From: a virus
Length of the DNA: 33,435 bases
Direction: 5' to 3' (one strand)
IMG/VR virus record: IMGVR_UViG_3300027973_000142
Coordinates: 1 to 33,435 of that record
In this document: positions 1 through 8,834 of the stretch, piece after piece
Layout of the letters: the number at the start of each line of letters is the position of its first letter
Numbering within the stretch: position 1 is the stretch's first letter
Notes under the pieces: model-generated
Told to the model about the DNA's origin: nothing
Database searches by the model: none
What the model saw: the letters and a program-made list of their open reading frames with translations, nothing else
Translations under genes and position numbers: made by a program

Positions 1-10
1 TAGATCGGCA

Positions 11-2077
11 GTGAGAAGCGGTGCAGTAACTCCAACTACAAATATTTCTGGAGTAGATAGAGTATCTGATGAAGTATTTCAATTTTTATCTGAAACTTCA
101 TCTGGACAACAAAGATTGTCTTTACAAGTTGACAATTCACTAAATGCTGAATTGGGACTTAATCTTTCAGAAGGAGCAAAAGGAGAATTAAGTTATAACT
201 CAAAGAGTAAACAATTTGAATATAGAAACTTTGGCGATAATCAAACTCAATTAGTTGAAGAGGGCAAAGCTAGAGAATATATAAGAAGAACATTATTAGA
301 ATCTCGTGACGCCACAGCGACTGAGAATATAGTATTGGGTAGTACAAAAGCTGGAGAACAAATTTCAACAACAGTAAATACTGGTCAATGGAGAACTAAT
401 GACATCCATTTTACAAATATTCAAGCTACAAAATTTGATCAAATGGTGGACGCTAAAAAAATAGCTAGCACTATAACACGAACAGCGGAACCTATGTCAG
501 CAGAATCTTTGTCTCTCACTGCTGGATTAGATAAAACAATGATGACACCAGAAGCTTATTCTAGATCTGTAATAGAGAGAGGTTTACCTTTTGCGGACGT
601 AGATATGCAAACGCGAATACTTGCTGTAAAAAATGCTAAATCAACAAGCAGTGTTGGAAGAGCCATATTGCAAAATGCAACAAACCCAAAACTACAAGCA
701 ATAAGTTCAGCTATTGAATCAGCTGGAGATAGAGTAGCTGTAGAAAATATGGACCTTTTATCTGAAATGGGATTACAGTGGTTTGCTGGTCAAGGTCAAA
801 ATTCAATGTTTGGATCATCGGGCTTTGCCGATAATAGCTACTTCAGACTACCAACTCAATCACAAAGTGTAAATAGAGCATCTAAAGTTATTATGACATC
901 TGATGATTTTAATCAATTAATAATTAGAGGAAGAGCTGATGAGTCGATTCAGGTTGGCACTGAAGCATTTGCTTCGAGTAGATATAGTAATTTTTATAAA
1001 TCTTTTTACAATAATGGTACAACAGAAGGTGTTAACATGGTCTTTAATCCAAGTGGATTAAACGAAACCGCTTTAAATGATTTAGCAGAACAAGTAATGG
1101 GTCTTCAAGTTAAAAGATTTGCAACTGAAGTAGAAGGGGTTAGAGTTGTATCCCAAAAAGGACAAATGGCAGATGATGTTGTTTCATTGGGTAAAGCAAT
1201 TTTTGGCGAACATGTTGAAGATACAAAATTAGTAGAAGAATTATTTTCTTTAAATGGAGCAAAAAGACTTGCACGCTTAGAAGCATATGATCAATCAGAA
1301 GAAGCTGTAAGTAAAGGTGTAAGTAGTGTTAGAAATTATCAAAACACAGTAGAACAGCTAGGTACAACAATAAGAGAAGGTGGAATAGTAGCCTATACTA
1401 ATACCGACGCAACGGCAGTTCAAGCTATGAAACAAGACGCTATAAGAAGCGGAATTGACTTTTATAATGATGAACAATCTAAAACGCTAACATCTCGAAT
1501 GGTAATATCAGATACAGGCGGTGCAGCTTTTACTGAGGGCGAAGATATGGTCATCAGAACTGGAGTTAAACAAGTTACAGAAGGCATAGCTGATGATGTA
1601 GCTAGAGAAGCCGTTATTGGAGAAGCCGCTAGAGCTGGAGAAACGGCACTTGAAACATTTGGTGAACACGCTGAATTATTAAGAACAGACGAAGCATTTG
1701 CTAGCGCAGCTAGACAAGCAAGAACAAAAGCTACAGAAGGAATAGGGGCTCAAGAGATTAAAGCTGGAGCTGAGTTTATTAGAAGAAACAAAAAAACTTT
1801 AGCTGTAGGAGCAGCAGTAAGCTTTGCCGCTTATGGGGCTCATAAATTTAATCAAAGAAGAAAGGAAAATGAGCTTTATGAGCGTACTATAGAGGTTGCA
1901 CCAGTAGAGTCTGGTTCTAGGCCATATGGTATTCAGGACGCTTTAATGAAGAGCGATCAGTCTTCTTCAAGAAGAGATCCATTAGTTACTGCTGGTGTTG
2001 TGGGAAATTTAGATAGATCTAAGATAGGACACTCGATGATGGGAAGCGATAAGCATTCTCATTTATTTGGAGGATAA
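11..2077 (+). CDS. Large protein of unknown function, probable virion or internal protein
   Basis: The frame encodes about 688 residues from a GTG at 11. It is open to the window edge and no ribosome binding site precedes the GTG, so the true start may lie upstream. The body is polar, rich in Ser, Thr, Ala and Glu, without motifs I recognise. Near the C-terminus (about residues 590-620) a run of Arg/Lys is followed by a short hydrophobic stretch (TLAVGAAVSFAAYGA) and another basic run, which could be a membrane segment. The last residues contain HSHLFGG. It heads a run of genes joined almost without gaps and lies upstream of the terminase, so a structural or ejected protein is possible, but this is inference. 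Two CGG triplets at 6 and 19 lie just upstream in other frames; see findings. Confidence 0.6.
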   Translation: MRSGAVTPTTNISGVDRVSDEVFQFLSETSSGQQRLSLQVDNSLNAELGLNLSEGAKGELSYNSKSKQFEYRNFGDNQTQLVEEGKAREYIRRTLLESRDATATENIVLGSTKAGEQISTTVNTGQWRTNDIHFTNIQATKFDQMVDAKKIASTITRTAEPMSAESLSLTAGLDKTMMTPEAYSRSVIERGLPFADVDMQTRILAVKNAKSTSSVGRAILQNATNPKLQAISSAIESAGDRVAVENMDLLSEMGLQWFAGQGQNSMFGSSGFADNSYFRLPTQSQSVNRASKVIMTSDDFNQLIIRGRADESIQVGTEAFASSRYSNFYKSFYNNGTTEGVNMVFNPSGLNETALNDLAEQVMGLQVKRFATEVEGVRVVSQKGQMADDVVSLGKAIFGEHVEDTKLVEELFSLNGAKRLARLEAYDQSEEAVSKGVSSVRNYQNTVEQLGTTIREGGIVAYTNTDATAVQAMKQDAIRSGIDFYNDEQSKTLTSRMVISDTGGAAFTEGEDMVIRTGVKQVTEGIADDVAREAVIGEAARAGETALETFGEHAELLRTDEAFASAARQARTKATEGIGAQEIKAGAEFIRRNKKTLAVGAAVSFAAYGAHKFNQRRKENELYERTIEVAPVESGSRPYGIQDALMKSDQSSSRRDPLVTAGVVGNLDRSKIGHSMMGSDKHSHLFGG

Positions 2078-2079
2078 TA

Positions 2080-2718
2080 ATGGGAATTTTGGCAAAATTA
2101 GGAAAAGGCACTTATAAAGCTGCAACCTCTAAAGTTGGCGCAACTGCAATCATAGGTGGAGCAGCTATGGCTGGATTAGCCAAGGAAACACTACCAGCTG
2201 CAAGAGACGCAGCTATGGATGTAGCTTTTGGTGACCCCAATGCAGATGAATCTTTTCTTGGTAGAAAGTTAAGTCCAGGTAGTGTATTTGACGCCGTTGC
2301 TCCAGGTATGACTGGTGGAGCTGGAACCACAGGAATGGTTGGTGCAGTTGGTGCAGTTGGAATTGGAGCTGGTCTAGGAACAGCAGCGGGTGCAATGGTT
2401 GGAAATATGATAAAGAATCCAGCAGGTAGTAAATTAGCAACTAAAGCTTTACGAGGCGGAACAATAGGTGGAATAGTTGGAGCTGGTTTAGGTTTAGCTG
2501 CTGTTGGTGGCGCAATTGGAAGTTATGTAAATAGAAATGAAAGATTTTTTAGAGAATCACCATACGCTGGAAAAGGAAGAACCCTAAGAAGAGACAACAT
2601 GCAATATGATCCAGGACAAGTTTCAGGATCAAATAACGTTTCACTAAAAAATGCGCAAGACCTAAACGCAGACGGAAGCATCGTATTGGGGATGCACAAC
2701 CTAAGAAGAGGAATGTAA
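2080..2718 (+). CDS. Glycine-rich putative membrane protein
   Basis: This encodes 212 residues. The ATG follows the previous stop by two bases and has a GGAGG ribosome binding site about 10 bases upstream. The middle holds two long Gly/Ala/Val-rich hydrophobic stretches (about residues 80-107 and 123-148) with glycine-zipper spacing, like GAVGAVGIGAGLGTAAGAM, suggesting paired membrane-inserting helices. The C-terminal 60 residues are polar and basic. Glycine-zipper segments are common in phage proteins that enter the host envelope and in holin-like proteins, but I do not recognise the family and make no functional claim. It is translationally linked to the genes on both sides. Confidence 0.65.
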   Translation: MGILAKLGKGTYKAATSKVGATAIIGGAAMAGLAKETLPAARDAAMDVAFGDPNADESFLGRKLSPGSVFDAVAPGMTGGAGTTGMVGAVGAVGIGAGLGTAAGAMVGNMIKNPAGSKLATKALRGGTIGGIVGAGLGLAAVGGAIGSYVNRNERFFRESPYAGKGRTLRRDNMQYDPGQVSGSNNVSLKNAQDLNADGSIVLGMHNLRRGM

Positions 2719-2721
2719 TAA

Positions 2722-4345
2722 ATGAGTGATATTTCTTCTTTTGAAAATCTTGAAGCGCCAGGAAGCGCTCAAGAAATTCCAGGTTTTCTCGGTGATGCTA
2801 TGCGCACTCAAGAGACAGCAGCTGGCGTAACTAGTATTCCTCTTGTAGCTGGATTAAATCAGTACAGAGGTCAAAATACAATTCTTAAAGGTGGCTTCTT
2901 AGATAATAGAAGTATGTTTGCAACAAAAGGTCAAACTAAACTTAGGCCTTTTAGAAAAGGTGCGTTAACTCCAACAACAGTACAAAGAGCAGGAAGTCCA
3001 TACGTTGGTGGAGTAAATATATTTGGTAGACAAACTAGAAGAGGCGCAAAGTTATCTAGACCAAAGCAAATGCATGGAGCTAACAGACTAGGCAGAATGC
3101 TTGGGATGGGTGGAGGAGAAGGCGTTGCAACAGCTTCAAGGCTTGATTATAAAGCGCCAATGTTTAAAGGTTTTAGAAGGCAAAACTTAACATTAAACCC
3201 ATTTGCATTTGGTAGACACGCAAGCGTAAGTAGATTTGGTCCTACGGGTCAGGGATTCTATGCAGCGCATAACGGTGGAGCATTTGCTAATTTAGGAAAT
3301 ATGTTAACTGGACGGACAAGCTAATCCTAAATTTAGTGGTGGAATGTTTTCTAGACTTGGTGCTATTAATAAAATAGAAAGAAGAGCAGCTAGAGGTCTA
3401 TCAACAGCTGGAGCTGATATGAACATAGCAAGAATAACCGCTATGAACAACCCTATGGCTTTAGTTCCAAAACAAGATGTTTTAAATGCAGCTAGACTTA
3501 ATATGCGTGGAACGCTTGGCGGTCCTGGTTCAACAGCCGCTGAAAGACTAGCTTCAGCAAGGGCAACACTGGGAACACCAGAAGCAATGGCAGCTAGATT
3601 TGAATCTGGTGGTTTAAATGCACTTGGAGCATCATTAGTAGGGGCGGAGGGTGCAACCGCTTTAACAGTTGGCGCTAGAAGATATGCAATGGTAGAAGGT
3701 GTGCAGGGTTCTGCAAGTAGGTCATTTATGCGTGGGATATTAACATCTGGTGGCGGTGTAGAAATGCGCACTGGAATGGGAACAGCTGGAATGAAAACAA
3801 TTGGAACTTCATCAATTCAAATGACAGAATCATTTTTTAAGATTGCAAATCCATTAACAAAAGCATTTGAAAATAGCTCAGTCTTACGCTCAAGAGCAGC
3901 GGGTGCAGGTATAAGAATGAGCGCCATTTCAGGGTATGAAGGAATGGCTACAGAAGTTGTAGAAAAAGGTATATTAAAATCCTTAGGAACTCGTGGAGCC
4001 ATGACTGCAGTTAAACATGGTGGAGCACGAGTCGGTATGGCTGTAGCAGGAGAAGCAGCATTAGCAGCAATACCTGGTCTTAATTTAATATTTGCAGCAG
4101 ATATGGCTTATCAATTAGCTAAACTTGGCGGAAAAGCTATTAAAGCTGGAATTAATTTTGGTAAAGACGGCATGAAGTCAATGCAGGGTAATATGTATAC
4201 CGGAGTCTTTGGAGCAGGATATAAAGATGATGAAGTTAGAGCAACTTCCAGATCTAGAGGCGTTGCCGCAATTCAAAACAGTAGATTAAACGCTAGATCA
4301 CTACTTGGATCAGAAGGTGCGATGATGGCTTCGCATTTCGGGTAG
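2722..4345 (+). CDS. Gly/Ala-rich protein joined by a +1 shift at CGG
   Basis: Read conventionally this is two pieces: 2722-3324, which stops two codons after a CGG, and a second frame that opens at 3308 and runs to 4345. Shifting +1 at the in-frame CGG (3313-3315) joins them into about 540 residues: MLTG, then Gly, then QANPKFSGG. The second part has an ATG at 3344 but no ribosome binding site there. The N-terminal part (about 197 residues) is basic and glycine-rich. The C-terminal part carries hydrophobic Ala/Gly stretches, for example AALAAIPGLNLIFAADMAYQ (about residues 425-445). The Gly/Ala bias matches the neighbour upstream, suggesting a common role in virion or membrane, but the family is unknown to me. 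The start at 2722 has an AGAGGA ribosome binding site. Confidence 0.65.
3313..3316 (+). other. CGGA +1 frameshift site
   Basis: In-frame CGG preceded by GGA. The upstream frame stops at 3322-3324 (CGG ACA AGC TAA). The downstream frame is open only from 3308, so the switch must happen within about 15 bases. Skipping the C gives GGA (Gly), then CAA GCT AAT. Confidence 0.8.
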
Positions 4346-4353
4346 AATATACT

Positions 4354-6211
4354 ATGGACAAAACTAAGGAGTTTCGCAAAAGATTAGAAGGTTTATCTAG
4401 AGACGATCTTTTAGAAATTATCAACGCCCAAGATCCAGAATATTCAAAACAAGTAAACAGAATTGAATGGGTTTTTAAAAACAAATTAAATCACATAAAT
4501 TGGGCTGATGGAACACCAGTTGAAGGCAGAGAATTTACAAATAGAGAATTAGCTCTATTGATTGACGAACCATTTGAAGTTGATAACAGCTTGTTAGACA
4601 TGCGGAATATCGGCTGATCAACAAAGGCAAATACATATTTCTAAAGATCCATGTAGATGGGCAAAACACTTTCTTCAAGCAGAAACAAGAGTTTATCAAA
4701 CTTTGATTTTGCGCGATCCAGCTTTGAGGAAAGTATTAAGAGCAGGTCGTCGTTTAGGAAAAACTTTTAGCATGGCTATTGCATTGCTTCACTATAGCTA
4801 CACTCATAAAGACGGCAGGTGCCTAGTTATTGCACCAATGAAATCGCACGTTGAATTAATTTATCAAGAAATTCTTAGATTAGCTTCTAAGAATGAAATA
4901 GTAATGAATTCAATTACGAGAAAAGTAACTAGTCCTCAGTTTATGATTCAGTTTTCTAATGGATCTACAATTAGATTCTTTACATCTGGTATGCGTTCAG
5001 GTGGAAAGTCAGACGTAGCTCGTGGTCAAGAAGCCCACGTGATTGTGTTGGACGAAATGGACTACATGCATGCAGATGACCTTGACGCACTCTACGCGAT
5101 GCTACAGAAGACCGCAGAAGACCAACCGGATAAAATACTCATTGGAGCTTCAACGCCAACTGGTAGAAGAGAAAGATTTTGGGAATGGTGTAGAAGCGCT
5201 AGATTTCAAGAGTTCTGGTTTCCATCATATTGCAACCCCTATTTTTCTAAAGAGCAAGAAGATGAATTTAGAGAGCAATACTCAGAGATGGGTTATCGTC
5301 ATGAAATTGAAGCAGATTGGGGCGAAGACGCAGAAGGTGTTTATCCTAGAAAATTTATAGATAAAGCTTTCATAGATCCATCTTGGGACTACACTCCCGA
5401 AACACAATCAGCTAGATCATTTTATACAATTGGAGTTGACTGGGACAAGTACGGTGCTGGAACAAATATAGTTGTATTAGAAACTTGTAACGAAAATTAT
5501 GAAGATGAAAGATTTAGAAATAAAGTTAGAGTTGTATACAGAGAAGAAATTCCCAAGTCTGAATATACTTTAACAAATGGAGTTAATAGAATAGTTGAGT
5601 TGAATGAATCTTTTCAACCAAAGCACATTTATGTTGACAGAGGATATGGAGAAGTTCAAGTAGAGCTACTTAGAAAATATGGAACAGAAAATCCAAAATC
5701 AAATCTTAGAGATAGAGTTAAGGGAATAGGGTTTGGCGAGAGCATTGAGATAAGAGATCCATATACCAAGCTTCCAATTAAAAAAGAAATTAAACCATAC
5801 ATGGTAGATAACCTAACTCAATATCTTGAAAGAGAAGCTATCTTGTTTCCAGCTTCAGATGAAGAACTCTACATGCAGTTAATTTCATATGTTGTTGTTA
5901 GAACTACTCAAACAGGAAGGCCCATATTTGAAGCTGGTGGATCAGCTATGGACCACGCCCATGATGCTTTAATGTTAGCACTTCTTGCCATTACTCAAAA
6001 TTATGGAGACTTTAGTAAATTAAAGGTAGCAAGAAATACAGAGAGTTTTTCGAATACATTCTTTATGCCAAAGGCGAATAGTGTATCTGACGATGGGGAT
6101 AAAGAAGCACCTGCATCTGGTATCATGGTAACTACTAAAAGAAACTCTGACTTGATGCCAGGTATCAGAAAAGGGAGACCTGCAAAACGTGTTTCTAGAA
6201 AAATGTTTTAG
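4354..6211 (+). CDS. terL: Terminase large subunit, joined by a +1 shift at CGG
   Basis: The packaging motor ATPase/nuclease, about 618 residues after a +1 shift at CGG (4603). Residues 1-83 come from the first frame. The second frame opens at 4598 and has no credible start of its own before the ATPase domain. The Walker A motif GRRLGKT lies at about residues 131-137. Walker B (VIVLDEMD) has D233 and E234, and a coupling-type motif (GASTPTG) follows. The RNase H-like nuclease shows acidic residues at D362 (GVDWDKYG), D428 (YVDRGYGE) and D537 (MDHAHDAL). The length is typical of the family only if both pieces are joined. The ATG at 4354 has no ribosome binding site; a weak TAGAAT lies just upstream. 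It packages DNA into the prohead through the portal encoded at 11228. The identification is firm; the decoding is inferred from the reading frames. Confidence 0.93.
4603..4606 (+). other. CGGA +1 frameshift site in the terminase gene
   Basis: In-frame CGG preceded by ATG. The 0 frame stops four codons later (TGA, 4615-4617). The +1 frame is open only from 4598. Skipping C gives GGA (Gly) then ATA TCG GCT. Without the shift only an 87-residue fragment lacking the ATPase would be made. Confidence 0.88.
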
Positions 6212-6219
6212 GTAAAAAT

Positions 6220-7839
6220 ATGTCATTAGTTAACAATATAGACAATCAACTCTCAACAGAGCAAAAGGTAACATTAGATTATTCAACAACTGAATCATCT
6301 TCTCGTAGTTCAACTGAATCGTCTTTTACTAGAAGCGGAGCAAGTTCAGTTCTTTTCCAAGCCGGAGTATCATATGGTAATGATCAGCCATATTCAGTCC
6401 CCTTACAGTCTCTCAAACAAGAAGCAAAAAATAGCCTTTCAGACTTACTTAAATTTTTAAAAGACTTAGAAGACTTATTAAGACAGGTAAAGTTAGATCC
6501 GTTAAATAATCCAAACTTAGAAGAAGCACACGCCTATGTTTGGGATGAAATTAATAAAGTTGATCATCCATATCCTAAAATAGAAATAGAGGGATATGCA
6601 GGTACCTTAAAATATCCTAGGCCGCCTTTTATCTGTTTTGATCAATATCTCTACGCGGAAGGAGTTCAAACAAGAGGCTATAGAAAATTTGTAAAAGAAT
6701 ATGATAACTTAATATCAAATACTACATTTGGTCATATCTACGATTTTAGAGAAATTATTAAGTACTTAGTAAACGAAACTAATTGCATTATAAATTCATT
6801 AGGTGCAGATTTTGGAGATAACTATGAAGATGACTCACAACAACAGGTCGCGTCGTACTACTTATACTGGCTCAAAATGGCAATCCACTATAAGGAACTC
6901 TTTGCCCAATCAATCAAATCATCCCCAACAGGTTTGCCAGAAACCGAAGTGGATAAAACAACTAAAAAGCAAGCCGCTCAATTTCAAGCATTTTTTTCTA
7001 TCAAAGTAAACTCTTTAACAAACATGATAGACAGTCAGTTAGATACCCTTCATAAAGATTTGGTAACTAACTGCAATGTATTTTACAATAAGTACTTAAG
7101 TCCATCATTAAGATTTAAAACAAAAGTTGTTGCAGATTTTGCTTTAGATATAAGAACTACAAATATGAAAACAGAATTACCTAGCTTATCAGAAGAAGCA
7201 GCAATAGCACTACTGGCTGCAGAGGGTAACTTTAAATCAGTTTTAACTGACTTGTTAGAGAGAAGAAATAATACATCTGCAAAGATAGACTCTTTATATC
7301 AATCTATAGTTCAAAGAAGAAAATACACAAGCTTTATATCTCAGCTTTCTGCAAAAGCTGTAAATAGAGAAAGAATTGTCACTACAGAAACAGATTCAAA
7401 TTATGCTTTTTTGCTTTCTGGTTTATTCGTAGATGAGTCTCAAATTAACTCATTAAAATCTAGCCATGCTTTATTAGATGATCTGAATGAAGACAGCCAT
7501 CCTCAGTATTTAATGAAGTCTGGTGGAGTTATAGTTGGAGACATAACGGTAGAAAATGCTGCAAAGATAGATGGAGTACAGATAGGTGAACATTCTCATT
7601 CTGGCTCAGATGGATCTAAGAGAATAAGATCTATAGACATAGATTATGAGTCGGTAAGAAATGAAATTAATTTACAGCAAATAAATTCAGCCGCAAAAGA
7701 AGTTGTTATCAAAATTGACTCTATTACACCTGATATACTAATAGGTGGAGTTCCAGTTGCAGATGTGAATATCAGCATCGATATACCAGATGAATTTAAG
7801 GACAAATACGATTTTGAAATATTATACATAGAGTTGTGA
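6220..7839 (+). CDS. Virion or baseplate/tail protein with fibre-like C-terminus
   Basis: This encodes 539 residues from an ATG eight bases after the terminase stop. The N-terminus is a Ser/Thr-rich low-complexity stretch (about residues 18-40). A long, mostly helical region follows (about 60-400). The segment at about residues 414-430 (SSHALLDDLNEDSHPQYL) resembles the DLN-D-HPQY element found in phage tail fibre and baseplate proteins, where it precedes an attachment or trimerisation region. A short His/Ser/Gly stretch (GEHSHSGSDGS) follows. I infer a structural tail or tail-fibre connector protein. Its position between terminase and a fibre operon supports a virion role. No in-frame CGG occurs. 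Confidence 0.6.
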   Translation: MSLVNNIDNQLSTEQKVTLDYSTTESSSRSSTESSFTRSGASSVLFQAGVSYGNDQPYSVPLQSLKQEAKNSLSDLLKFLKDLEDLLRQVKLDPLNNPNLEEAHAYVWDEINKVDHPYPKIEIEGYAGTLKYPRPPFICFDQYLYAEGVQTRGYRKFVKEYDNLISNTTFGHIYDFREIIKYLVNETNCIINSLGADFGDNYEDDSQQQVASYYLYWLKMAIHYKELFAQSIKSSPTGLPETEVDKTTKKQAAQFQAFFSIKVNSLTNMIDSQLDTLHKDLVTNCNVFYNKYLSPSLRFKTKVVADFALDIRTTNMKTELPSLSEEAAIALLAAEGNFKSVLTDLLERRNNTSAKIDSLYQSIVQRRKYTSFISQLSAKAVNRERIVTTETDSNYAFLLSGLFVDESQINSLKSSHALLDDLNEDSHPQYLMKSGGVIVGDITVENAAKIDGVQIGEHSHSGSDGSKRIRSIDIDYESVRNEINLQQINSAAKEVVIKIDSITPDILIGGVPVADVNISIDIPDEFKDKYDFEILYIEL

Positions 7840-7840
7840 C

Positions 7841-8834
7841 ATGAGCTGGTTTAAATATTTAGACAATACAAGTAATTTAGCAAGTCCTCAACAAAAGGTT
7901 TATACTACTCCGCCCTTAAAAAGACGGAATAGCAATAGATCAATTAAAAGACTACATAACTACTAATGATTGGTTATTTGCAGATATTGGAAATAATGAA
8001 TTAAATTATGTATATAATTCCAGTCTTCTTAAAGTTGAGCAAGATCATTCATATTTAGTCGTTTATGAAAATTCCAATGTTTCAACATTAGAGGCTTCAA
8101 CTCCTGTGGTTACTAGAATTGTTGACGGTATAATGTATTTTAAGGCCGCAAAGAATCACGAAGCAAATAGTCTTCCAGATGGAACCTATAGCGTTTACTA
8201 TGGATCAGACTATATAAAGTATATTCATGCAACTCCAGTTACATCAAATTCAGTAACATCTTATGAATACGTAGAATATCCAAATACTGTTATTAATTCA
8301 CTTGAAGCAAGTCCAGGCTACAGTCCTTACTATAGCGCAACTCCACCGAGTATTGATTTGTACGACACTGAGATTAATAAAAACTCTATTGGATATTATA
8401 GATTGGCATACTTTAACGATGGAACAGATTGGATTAATAATCTGTCAACAAAAGTTGGATCTAAGATAGTCGGAACTTTTAGTGGACCAAACATTAAAAT
8501 AACTGGCGCAGTTGGTCCAGGATATGGTAAGTGTAAAATTAGAATAACTACAAAATATGAATCTTCAGTAGAAACTGAAAATATAGTTTTGGACTGGTAT
8601 GAAATTGATTGTTATTCAACTGAAGAAAAAGAATCAATAATTTTTCAAAAAAATGATTTAGAATATCTTGACTACAGTTTAGAGATTGAAACTTTATCAG
8701 ATAAAAATATTTTATCGGCTAATAATCAAATATATATAAGTAAAATAAGTTTCTTAAAAAACTTTTATTTTTCCTTAGATGATCAAGAAATAAATCCAGA
8801 TTTGACCTTTAAGTCAATAGGAGGATTAAGATAA
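7841..8834 (+). CDS. Putative tail protein, joined by a +1 shift at CGG
   Basis: The gene starts at an ATG two bases after the previous stop, so translation is probably coupled. The first frame gives only 42 residues if unshifted. A +1 shift at CGG (7925) enters a frame that is open from 7920 to the stop at 8832-8834, giving about 330 residues: residues 1-28, Gly, then IAIDQLKDYITTNDWLF. The protein is rich in Tyr, Ser and beta-branched residues and looks like a beta-sandwich. It ends in a GGLR tail overlapping the next start. The position between two virion genes suggests a baseplate or tail accessory protein. Without the shift the 240-residue C-terminal part would have only a GTG at 8106 with no ribosome binding site. 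I do not recognise a family. Confidence 0.65.
7925..7928 (+). other. CGGA +1 frameshift site
   Basis: In-frame CGG preceded by AGA, at codon 29 of the gene. The +1 frame opens at 7920 after a TAA; the 0 frame ends at about 7967. Skipping C gives GGA ATA GCA ATA. A run of five A at 7918-7922 lies close by, so a homopolymer error is the one competing explanation at this single site. Confidence 0.75.

Noticed and set aside
4354-4702. A separate small gene (4354-4617) followed by an independent terminase starting at TTG 4703
   Set aside because: The TTG has no ribosome binding site, and the frame before it is open and coding-like back to 4598, continuous with the CGG site.
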